A DNA stretch of 5,771 bases from Candidatus Woesearchaeota archaeon (GTDB lineage: Archaea > Nanobdellota > Nanobdellia > UBA10117 > ARS21): positions 11,686 to 17,456 of the forward strand of contig PBPJ01000001.1 in assembly GCA_002725495.1 (NCBI GenBank), written 5' to 3'. Position numbers and translations under genes: made by a program. The notes under the pieces were generated by a model that saw only the letters and a program-made list of their open reading frames with translations, ran no database searches and had not been told where the DNA came from. Shown here piece by piece: positions 1-4,672 of this stretch (position 1 is the stretch's first letter; each line of letters opens with the position of its first letter).

Positions 1-189
1 CAAGACAAACTCGTCTTTCCAACCATTGTCATTGCTCTCAATAATTTTTGCTTTATATTCAAGTTCACCTTTAGCCATCTTCTCAGCATGAAGCATCTGA
101 GCATCAGACATTAATTGTTTAGTTCGTTGTCTATTTTGATAGATCTTAGCTCCGGTCTTAACGCCTAATGATAATAAATTCAACCACAT
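1..189 (-). CDS. Lysis-cassette protein, N-terminal part, possible holin (3' end outside window)
   Basis: From an ATG at 189, overlapping the peptidase stop as TAATG, an open frame of 63 codons runs off the window. The visible residues begin MWLNLLSLGVKTGAKIY, continue as a charged helix (QNRQRTKQLMSDAQMLHAEK, then AKGELEYKAK) and end NDNGWKDEFVL. I recall marine phage proteins with this start in which the GWKDEFVL stretch leads straight into two hydrophobic membrane segments, and which are annotated as putative holins. Those segments would lie outside this window, so the holin call rests on memory of the family and on position next to the endolysin. An AAGGA about 9 bases before the ATG supports the start. 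Alternative: another membrane-associated late protein. Confidence 0.62.
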   Translation of the reverse strand, partial: MWLNLLSLGVKTGAKIYQNRQRTKQLMSDAQMLHAEKMAKGELEYKAKIIESNDNGWKDEFVL

Positions 190-665
190 TATACTAAATC
201 CTTTGCTTTTCCTAAAAGCGGTTTGTATTTTGTTTTACCCTCTGATCTGTATGCGTGTAGAAAACTAGCTCTTGGTTGGTCCGCAACCCAGCTGCAGTGT
301 ATCCATCCGGAATTAGGTTCTCCCGGAGTATAGTATTCAAGAATTAATTGATCTGGTGAAAGGTTTGATTTGATCCAATCAAAAAGTTCAGCGTTGTCTG
401 TGCCTATTACTTCAAAGTCTGCAGCTTCAGCTTTGGCGTGTTGTGATCTAGCAGAGCTACCAATAGCTTCGCATAACTCAACACTACGAAATCCGCTAGT
501 TACTTTGACTCTACCAAAATGATCACGAACTGGTTGTAAAATATTTTCACAAAGTAATTTTAATTTTTCTATTTGATCTGCATTAGGATTGTTGTCTATA
601 CCTTTTCTTATTGCAGTATCTGATTTAGTTAATTCTTGTAGGGTAAAGTTTCTTGATAAATTCAT
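189..665 (-). CDS. M15-family peptidoglycan peptidase, probable endolysin
   Basis: This 158-residue protein fits the usual length of stand-alone M15 (Peptidase_M15_3-type, D-Ala-D-Ala carboxypeptidase fold) phage proteins. The N-terminal part (MNLSRNFTLQELTKSD) is the typical opening. SGFRS at 57-61 is a conserved substrate-site motif. SQHAKAEAADFE at 74-85 supplies zinc ligands H76 and D83. DQLILE at 105-110 carries the probable catalytic E110, and GWIHCSW at 120-126 the third ligand H123. All metal-site residues are present, so an active enzyme cleaving peptidoglycan cross-links is expected. The usual glycine in HxxGxAxD is A79 here. There is no signal peptide, so export should depend on a holin. 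The start is coupled to the previous stop by ATGA. The central part is richer in G+C than its neighbours. Confidence 0.87.
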   Translation of the reverse strand: MNLSRNFTLQELTKSDTAIRKGIDNNPNADQIEKLKLLCENILQPVRDHFGRVKVTSGFRSVELCEAIGSSARSQHAKAEAADFEVIGTDNAELFDWIKSNLSPDQLILEYYTPGEPNSGWIHCSWVADQPRASFLHAYRSEGKTKYKPLLGKAKDLV

Positions 666-961
666 GGGTATATAATTTTTACTTTAAGTTTCTTTTGTTC
701 AGCAGTTGTTTGACGGTTGATAAGAGACCCTTTAGAGTTTCTTTTATAACCATCTTTAGGCGTATAATCTTTTCCTCTATAGTTTTTAGTTTTAACATCA
801 TAAGCAGTATACTCATTAGTTTGCATATTTAAAGTAACAATGTCAATAGGTCCAAGTCCACCAAGAGGTGTAAATACTATAATATTTGGGTCTTTTGCTA
901 ACTTTAATTGTACTGCAAGTTCATTTATTAAACCTTTAGTAGCTGTTTTACGTCTAGCCAT
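662..961 (-). CDS. Minimal PD-(D/E)XK nuclease-like protein
   Basis: This 99-residue basic protein matches the core of the restriction-endonuclease-like fold. It has an N-terminal helix with E14 (KGLINELAVQLKLAK), then GGLGPID with D40 at the start of a beta strand, then YTAYDVKTKN with D55 and K57, that is, P-x-D followed after 14 residues by D-x-K. These are the metal-binding and catalytic positions of PD-(D/E)XK enzymes such as Hjc-type resolvases and Vsr/VRR nucleases. A Lys/Arg/Tyr-rich loop (61-82) could contact DNA. At under 100 residues it is near the lower limit for the fold, so it probably works as a dimer. Resolving branched DNA or degrading host DNA is plausible; a structural role with a decayed site is also possible. 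It overlaps its neighbours (8 bases before, ATGA after) and has no clear ribosome site of its own. Confidence 0.68.
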   Translation of the reverse strand: MARRKTATKGLINELAVQLKLAKDPNIIVFTPLGGLGPIDIVTLNMQTNEYTAYDVKTKNYRGKDYTPKDGYKRNSKGSLINRQTTAEQKKLKVKIIYP

Positions 962-1193
962 TATACTTAAAGAAGCCTACAATAGCTGCTACTAAACCTG
1001 CTAAAAAAATCAAAACATTAACTGCACCTTTACCTTTGTTCATATCTTTTCTTAGGTCTTTGATGTCAGTTCTCATTTCATCTATTGCTTTGAATAATGT
1101 TTTCATTCTTTCAGCACATACTGCCTCATGCTTAGATATACGATAACCTAATGAGGCTTGTACTATCTCTTCTGTTTTCTTTTTTCTAGGCAT
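954..1193 (-). CDS. Small single-pass membrane protein with coiled stalk, possible holin or lysis accessory (XhlA-like)
   Basis: This 79-residue protein has a basic N-terminus (MPRKKKTEE), a helical middle of about 19-53 containing KHEAVCAERMKTLF and a likely coiled coil (IDEMRTDIKDLRKDM). One membrane segment follows at about 57-75 (AVNVLIFLAGLVAAIVGFF) and a short KYNG tail. A coiled coil before a C-terminal membrane helix, with an HExxCAER-like motif, resembles XhlA/holin-type small phage membrane proteins. Its place two genes before a peptidoglycan peptidase fits a lysis role. The fold and topology are seen; holin activity is inferred. It could also be a tail-associated or spanin-like membrane protein. 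The start overlaps the previous gene by 8 bases and its own end overlaps the next gene by 8 bases. Confidence 0.68.
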   Translation of the reverse strand: MPRKKKTEEIVQASLGYRISKHEAVCAERMKTLFKAIDEMRTDIKDLRKDMNKGKGAVNVLIFLAGLVAAIVGFFKYNG

Positions 1194-1419
1194 TTACTTT
1201 AAGCTCCTTACACTCAAACTTAATTACAATTTTTTCTTCTTCAAATTGAGGTTTATCCCAATCAGGTAGTTCTTTCAAGTTTCTATAAGTTTTTTGTGCA
1301 ACAGCATAACCAGCATTTATGCAATCGTAATGTGAATTAAATTGATAACCTGATACTGTACTGTCTGGACACTTACCTGTGCTTAAACTGCACATATACA
1401 GTATTAATATGTATTTCAT
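1186..1419 (-). CDS. Hypothetical four-cysteine small protein
   Basis: This 77-residue protein starts MKYILILYMCSLSTGKCPDS and contains four cysteines (C10, C17, C33, C70), which suggests two disulfides or a metal site. The N-terminus is hydrophobic for only about seven residues, shorter than a normal signal peptide. It could instead be a buried beta strand, paired with KIVIKFECKEL near residues 63-73. The middle contains SGYQFNSHYDCINAGY and a charged helix. I have seen similar small proteins in marine phage late regions, always without assigned function. The start overlaps the preceding stop as TAATG with no ribosome site in front, so translation probably depends on reinitiation. The stop overlaps the next gene by 8 bases (ATGCCTAG). 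An exported or periplasmic role is possible but not shown. Confidence 0.68.
   Translation of the reverse strand: MKYILILYMCSLSTGKCPDSTVSGYQFNSHYDCINAGYAVAQKTYRNLKELPDWDKPQFEEEKIVIKFECKELKVNA
1204..1209 (-). promoter_or_regulatory. Ribosome binding site AAGGAG inside the upstream gene
   Basis: On the minus strand AAGGAG lies 10 bases before the ATG at 1193, within the last codons of the preceding gene. It supports independent initiation of the small membrane protein despite the 8-base overlap. Confidence 0.55.
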
Positions 1420-1697
1420 TATAACACTACTGTGTTAGCTTCTTCTTCAGTAAGTGGTTCACCAGCTATTAGTTTAGCTTTAGCACTAGCTTTTAAATTT
1501 TCTTTTGCAGCAGCTTCTTCTTCTCTAGCAATTCTTTTTTCTTCTTCAGTAGGCATTTCTGCTATTTTAGCTTCTATGTCAGCTTTAGGAATAGGTGTTG
1601 TTCCATTTAACCATTCTATTTCACAAGTGTTAATATCATTTCCTCTAACAATTACTTCTGCATTAGGATTTATTTTTAAAATTGCTTCTGCTATCAT
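1419..1697 (-). CDS. Conserved phage protein with Ala/Glu-rich helical C-terminus
   Basis: The preferred start is the ATG at 1697, giving 92 residues (MIAEAILKINPNAEV...), because it overlaps the upstream stop as TAATG like three other junctions here. A TTG at 1721 would add eight residues, but lies inside the upstream gene without a clear ribosome site. Residues 1-45 form a small alpha/beta unit (INPNAEVIVRGNDINTCEIE, then WLNGTTPIP). Residues 46-92 are highly charged and helical (EEEKRIAREEEAAAKENLKA), ending in AGEPLTEEEANTVVL. I recognise the N-terminal half as typical of small hypothetical proteins in marine phages, often downstream of tail genes. Its function is unknown. The LTEEEA ending resembles C-terminal helices in several phage tail-region proteins, but this is not diagnostic. 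Confidence 0.7.
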   Translation of the reverse strand: MIAEAILKINPNAEVIVRGNDINTCEIEWLNGTTPIPKADIEAKIAEMPTEEEKRIAREEEAAAKENLKASAKAKLIAGEPLTEEEANTVVL

Positions 1698-2188
1698 TAT
1701 TGATCTATCTCCATTAACCAAAGCATTGACTTACCATCATTATTAAAAGTAAGTGTACTTCCACCTGTGTTGTTATTACCTTGAATTTTATATGTAACTT
1801 GTGATGTAGTATTGTGTGCAGTATCAAGATAAGAAACAGAAAAATTTGTTTTGTTATCAATACTATCTCCAAAATCATATAAATAACTTTGATAACCACC
1901 ACTTGTTAAAAGTTCTGTGCTATCTCTTAAAATTTTAAATCCAGTACCTTGATCTTGTCCACTACTTGTATTTCCTTGATATTGCAACTGTGCTTGAACT
2001 AAAATATCACTTGTTGTTTTTGTAGGAGTTATATTTAAAGTAATTACATCACCATAAGTTGTACTTGTAAATGCCACATCTGTTGCGTTTGATGTACTAA
2101 CAACTTGCAAAACCTTACCAGTAGAAATAGCTGCTGGTAGAGCTGTTATCGCAGATAATGTATTGTTATTTGGTTTAATTATTGCCAT
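1697..2188 (-). CDS. Jelly-roll-like phage virion protein (marine phage MAIIKP-type)
   Basis: This 163-residue protein begins with a short adaptor-like segment (MAIIKPNNNTLSAITALP, then STGKVLQVVS at 22-31) that I recognise as a recurring N-terminus in marine phage tail-region proteins. The remainder is a predicted beta-sandwich: DVITLNITPTKTTSDILVQ at 47-65, KILRDSTELL at 85-94, SVSYLDTAHNTTSQVTYKIQ at 117-136, and a final strand SMLWLMEIDQ at 154-163. The closing hydrophobic strand and the middle R-D-S-T segment fit C1q/TNF-like or related jelly-roll heads, although similarity to the heads of the two upstream proteins is weaker than between those two. There are no cysteines and no signal. 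The start codon overlaps the upstream stop as TAATG, with GGAG 4 bases before. Likely a tail or decoration protein; receptor unknown. Confidence 0.75.
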   Translation of the reverse strand: MAIIKPNNNTLSAITALPAAISTGKVLQVVSTSNATDVAFTSTTYGDVITLNITPTKTTSDILVQAQLQYQGNTSSGQDQGTGFKILRDSTELLTSGGYQSYLYDFGDSIDNKTNFSVSYLDTAHNTTSQVTYKIQGNNNTGGSTLTFNNDGKSMLWLMEIDQ

Positions 2189-2364
2189 TACTCTCCACCT
2201 CCATTGTCAATAACAGTTCCACCATCTGCTATCCATTGTTGTATTTCTTGGTAATCTGTGTTTGCTTCGTCTAAAGGAACTGCTGAATTTAAACCATCTC
2301 TTATCATTCCATAAGAACAGAATGTTCCATTATAATCATATAATTTTTTTACTTCTGTAATCAT
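2188..2364 (-). CDS. Small phage tail-accessory protein (58 residues)
   Basis: This short gene encodes 58 residues from MITEVKKLYDYNG to VIDNGGGE. It is supported by a canonical AGGAG 4 bases upstream, by filling exactly the space between two larger genes, and by a TAATG overlap with the next start. The C-terminal half (VPLDEANTDYQEIQQWIADG) matches a pattern I know from many phage proteins near tail fibre genes, roughly I-P-x-D-x-x-N-x-x-Y-x-x-x-x-x-W-x-x-x-G. This pattern appears either as a stand-alone protein or as a domain of fibre-associated proteins. It is soluble, with one Cys and no signal. A role in fibre assembly is plausible from context but unproven. The end of the gene (GGAGGTGGAGAG) also supplies the ribosome site for the next gene. 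Confidence 0.72.
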   Translation of the reverse strand: MITEVKKLYDYNGTFCSYGMIRDGLNSAVPLDEANTDYQEIQQWIADGGTVIDNGGGE

Positions 2365-2368
2365 AAAT

Positions 2369-2373
2369 CTCCT
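2369..2373 (-). promoter_or_regulatory. Ribosome binding site AGGAG overlapping the fibre stop codon
   Basis: On the minus strand the junction reads TAGGAGATTTATG. The AGGAG is 4 bases before the ATG at 2364 and shares bases with the TAG stop at 2372-2374. The arrangement is nearly identical to the junction at 5461-5471 and is the main support for the small gene that follows. Confidence 0.75.
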
Positions 2374-3802
2374 ATAATTCTGCTGTAATTAAAAGCCAAT
2401 TATCATCTGTAAAATTGTGCCAACTTTGAAGTTGATCTCCAGCACTCATACCACTAAATCCATTTATACTTCCAACAACTCCTGATTTTGTTGATCTTGC
2501 TAAAACAAAAGCTGAACTTGAACTTGTGTAGTCATGTGTGTATAAATTCCCAACTCCAACAGATGTATCTGTTAATGTTAAAGTAGGTGTTGCTCTCATT
2601 GGTGGCTCTAAAGTATTTCCAAAATAAAATACAGAGGAACTAGCAGCTCTACCATTAACGCCTGATCCTAATCTTCGACAATATCTTTCGCATCTTCCAA
2701 AATTTACATCATAAGGCAAGAACTCAAAATCCGATGCTGATGTTCCAGCTTCTAATTGTACTCCAGTAATGTACCATTCGTTTGATGTGCTATCTGCAAG
2801 ATTGACTTGACCTACTGCATTGTTAGCATTTGTATTTGCCTCCCAAGAAGTAGCTAGAGTTCCAGATGTATAATCTGATCCAGCACCTAGATAAAAATAA
2901 AGTTGTAAACTTGTTCCATTGTCATTATTTAATGTTCCAGTAGTATCTCCATCAAAAGTTATTGTTTTTTTCTCCCAAGTGTCAGCAGATGAAATTGTAT
3001 AAGATTTTGAAGTCGATCTTGTGTTGTCTGCATCTCTAAGTCTTGCAATATACGTTCCAGTTTTATTTGATCTTACCCAAAATGAAAGAGTTGTGCTTTC
3101 AGCAGATGAAGTTCCTTTTTTTAAATATTGTAAATTTTGACCTTCTATTTTTTGTGTAATATAAATATAATCACTAGCAGCTGGAGAGGCATCAGCAGTT
3201 GTACAATCCATTTTAAGTGATGTTGCAAAACCTTGACCGCTAGGCACTGTCGTTGATTGAGATTGTGTCCAAGTTCCTTGACTGCTTATTTCTTGTTTAA
3301 ATCTGTCTACTGTTTCATAAGAGCTTCCTGTTATTGATGCTTTAGAAGTTGCTCTTTGAGCAATGCTCATATCTCCATTGATGATGATGTTTTTAAATGC
3401 TGATTGATTTTGAACAACACCACTTGCAAGTTTTCCAGATGTAATTGTTGCATCAGTTATCTTTGCAGCAGTAACTGCACTATCAGCTAGTTTAGCTGTT
3501 GTAACTGTAGCATCTGTAGGTGTTCCAGCAGATAAGGAATTACCAAACACCATTATAAAATCTATAACATCTCCTGTAGATAGGTTAGATGCAAATGTAA
3601 GTGTAGAACCACTTACTGTAAAACTGTCTGTTGGAGCTTGGATAGTTCCATTTAAGCTCACTAAAAATTGATTTACACTTTCATAGTCTGTAAAGTTTGA
3701 GCCACCATTTTGCATAGTGTACGCAGCTTGACCATTAACAACAGTTATGCTGTCTAACTTTACAAAATTTCCTATTATACTTTGCCGACCTATATAAGCC
3801 AC
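2372..3802 (-). CDS. Large tail fibre with decapeptide-repeat shaft and lectin-like domain
   Basis: This 476-residue protein starts at GTG, decided by the AAGGAG 6 bases upstream and an in-frame TAA just before it. Residues 1-95 (AYIGRQSIIGNFVKLD, then SVNQFLVSLNG and SGSTLTFAS) form an adaptor resembling that of the 262-residue fibre. Residues 97-130 are a 10-residue repeat (D-x-x-V-T-x-x-K-L) typical of phage fibre shafts. Residues 137-162 (NIIINGDMSIAQRATS...) and 163-168 (ETVDRF) open a widespread phage-fibre domain that continues as a beta-sandwich, probably carbohydrate-binding, to about 365. It ends with the characteristic GVQLEAGTSASDFEFLPYDV and CERYCRRL segments. Residues 399-476 (PPMRATPTLTL onward) are a further beta domain, probably the distal tip. 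Recognition of host surface glycans is inferred from family membership; no catalytic residues are evident. The stop TAG overlaps the next gene's ribosome site. Confidence 0.82.
   Translation of the reverse strand: MAYIGRQSIIGNFVKLDSITVVNGQAAYTMQNGGSNFTDYESVNQFLVSLNGTIQAPTDSFTVSGSTLTFASNLSTGDVIDFIMVFGNSLSAGTPTDATVTTAKLADSAVTAAKITDATITSGKLASGVVQNQSAFKNIIINGDMSIAQRATSKASITGSSYETVDRFKQEISSQGTWTQSQSTTVPSGQGFATSLKMDCTTADASPAASDYIYITQKIEGQNLQYLKKGTSSAESTTLSFWVRSNKTGTYIARLRDADNTRSTSKSYTISSADTWEKKTITFDGDTTGTLNNDNGTSLQLYFYLGAGSDYTSGTLATSWEANTNANNAVGQVNLADSTSNEWYITGVQLEAGTSASDFEFLPYDVNFGRCERYCRRLGSGVNGRAASSSVFYFGNTLEPPMRATPTLTLTDTSVGVGNLYTHDYTSSSSAFVLARSTKSGVVGSINGFSGMSAGDQLQSWHNFTDDNWLLITAEL
3413..3514 (-). 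repeat. Decapeptide repeat (about 3.4 units) in fibre shaft
   Basis: Residues 97-130 of the large fibre read as DATVTTAKLA, DSAVTAAKIT, DATITSGKLA and the partial SGVV. Every tenth residue is conserved: D97/D107/D117, V100/V110/I120/V130, T101/T111/T121, K104/K114/K124 and L105/I115/L125. The repeat is at protein level; the codons have diverged. Confidence 0.85.
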
Positions 3803-3808
3803 TTATTT

Positions 3809-3814
3809 CTCCTT
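3809..3814 (-). promoter_or_regulatory. Ribosome binding site AAGGAG that selects a GTG start
   Basis: On the minus strand the sequence reads AAGGAGAAATAAGTGGCT. The AAGGAG is 6 bases before the GTG at 3802, and an in-frame TAA sits immediately before that GTG, so no longer reading frame is possible. This fixes the start of the 476-residue fibre at GTG. Confidence 0.75.
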
Positions 3815-3816
3815 AA

Positions 3817-4140
3817 TTATTGTTTTGGATTATCATCTTTAACAGATTTGATTCTTGCTTTCCAAGCATCAATATCTTTATAGATTTCATCCAACTGATC
3901 TCCAATATCACCATAAGCAGCTCTTCTTGTAGCTCTTACAGTATTATTGGCTTCTTCTGTGTTAGCTGCCGATTCTTGTGCTGATAATTGTGTATCAGTA
4001 GGTTGTGCAATATCAAGATTCCATTCTTTGATATACGCACCTTGACCATCATCTTGCAACATAACATCATTCATAAAATCTACATTAGAAACACCATTTG
4101 CTTCGCAGTAGAGTTTTATTTTAGTTGATAGTTGTGCCAT
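3817..4140 (-). CDS. Conserved phage tail-region protein, possible fibre accessory (XkdW-like C-terminus)
   Basis: This 107-residue acidic, mostly helical protein has no membrane segment. The N-terminal part (MAQLSTKIKLYCEANGV) is followed by a central KEWNLDIAQPTDTQL segment at about 38-52. The C-terminal third holds RRAAYGDIGDQLDEIYKDID, then a tryptophan (W93) and a short basic stretch ending VKDDNPK. The pattern R-x-x-x-Y-x-x-I-x-x-QLD followed by W and ending in VKxxxPK is one I associate with small phage proteins encoded beside tail fibre genes (XkdW-type). Some of these are thought to help fibre assembly or attachment, but no function is shown here. Its position between two fibre-type genes fits an accessory or chaperone role. 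The coding region looks intact, with a very strong ribosome-binding site. Confidence 0.7.
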   Translation of the reverse strand: MAQLSTKIKLYCEANGVSNVDFMNDVMLQDDGQGAYIKEWNLDIAQPTDTQLSAQESAANTEEANNTVRATRRAAYGDIGDQLDEIYKDIDAWKARIKSVKDDNPKQ

Positions 4141-4148
4141 AGTTTTAT

Positions 4149-4155
4149 CCTCCTT
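4149..4155 (-). promoter_or_regulatory. Strong ribosome binding site AAGGAGG
   Basis: On the minus strand AAGGAGG lies 8 bases before the ATG at 4140, in the largest intergenic gap of the window (4141-4159). It is the best match to the anti-Shine-Dalgarno sequence here and suggests that the 107-residue product is made in quantity. Confidence 0.75.
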
Positions 4156-4159
4156 AATT

Positions 4160-4666
4160 TTAACTTGCTAATAATATTATTGCAGCTTGTGTATAAATAT
4201 CACCATTATTGGCTCTCGTATCTCCATGGTCATGTCGACCAAAAAATTCTATATAATCATCTGTAACTAAATTTGTAATTACACTTGTTCTTTGAATACA
4301 AGTTTGATTACCTGATTTATGCGCTCCACCTTCACTTGCAGCTATAGTAGTTCCATTTTTTTTAATGTAACCTTGCAAACTTTTTCCATCTGTACTCAAA
4401 TTAAAACTTACCTGCCAAACTATTAAATACTTACCTTGTGTCGTAGAGGTAACTGTAAATCTACTACTAGAAAATAAATTATTTGTATCAACAATTTCAT
4501 TATCTAAAGTTATTTTTGTAGCAGTTGCATTAGCACAGTTTGTTCCAGAGTTGGCTTGTGCAAATACTATTGGTGTATTATTTTCACCAGCACCAGTTAC
4601 AGTTCCTGTAAATGCGTAAGTGTCTGCAAGGTTCATTGATTCAGATTGTATTTTTGTTATTGCCAT
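4160..4666 (-). CDS. Small virion protein with a second C1q-like head domain
   Basis: This 168-residue protein starts with a short peptide (MAITKIQSES, then AFTGTVTGAG at 18-27) that I recognise as a recurrent N-terminus in marine phage tail-region proteins. The rest (about 32-168) aligns by eye with the head of the 262-residue fibre upstream: KITLDNEIVDT matches KITFDTETWDT, RFTV matches KFTV, GKYLI matches GKYYI, YIKKNG matches SIYKNG, and DDYIEFFGRHDHGD matches SDYLEVYALHAEGG. It is therefore a probable C1q-like jelly-roll receptor-binding or decoration protein with a much shorter anchor. Residues H145 and H147 form an HxH motif. Cys44 and Cys123 are the only cysteines. The gene follows its neighbour by 6 bases, and its AGGAG (4678-4682) lies inside the end of the upstream gene with an unusually long spacing of 11. 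Confidence 0.78.
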   Translation of the reverse strand: MAITKIQSESMNLADTYAFTGTVTGAGENNTPIVFAQANSGTNCANATATKITLDNEIVDTNNLFSSSRFTVTSTTQGKYLIVWQVSFNLSTDGKSLQGYIKKNGTTIAASEGGAHKSGNQTCIQRTSVITNLVTDDYIEFFGRHDHGDTRANNGDIYTQAAIILLAS

Positions 4667-4672
4667 AATTTA

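Noticed and set aside
1698..1721. Longer start (TTG at 1721) for the 92-residue protein
   Set aside because: The TTG is inside the upstream gene with no ribosome site at proper distance, whereas the ATG at 1697 forms the TAATG overlap used repeatedly in this operon.
1432..1746. Plus-strand open frame of 104 codons
   Set aside because: It is antisense to the Ala/Glu-rich 92-residue gene. GCT/GAA/TCT-biased codons on one strand leave the opposite strand open, giving a low-complexity Ser/Ala/Leu/Ile protein. It would be the only plus-strand gene in the window and lacks a convincing ribosome site.
1714..1902. Minus-strand open frame of 62 codons, very hydrophobic, inside the 163-residue gene
   Set aside because: It lies entirely within another frame of a well-supported gene, starts at GTG without a Shine-Dalgarno site, and its Ile/Leu richness is what AT-rich DNA gives when read out of frame. 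An overlapping holin was considered but nothing supports it.
3803..3816. Possible promoter or terminator in the gap before the large fibre
   Set aside because: The gap is only 14 bases and is accounted for by the ribosome site AAGGAG; there is no room for promoter boxes and no hairpin.
4141..4159. Possible regulatory element in the largest intergenic gap
   Set aside because: The 19 bases contain the AAGGAGG ribosome site and AT-rich spacer only; no inverted repeat or promoter-like pair was seen.
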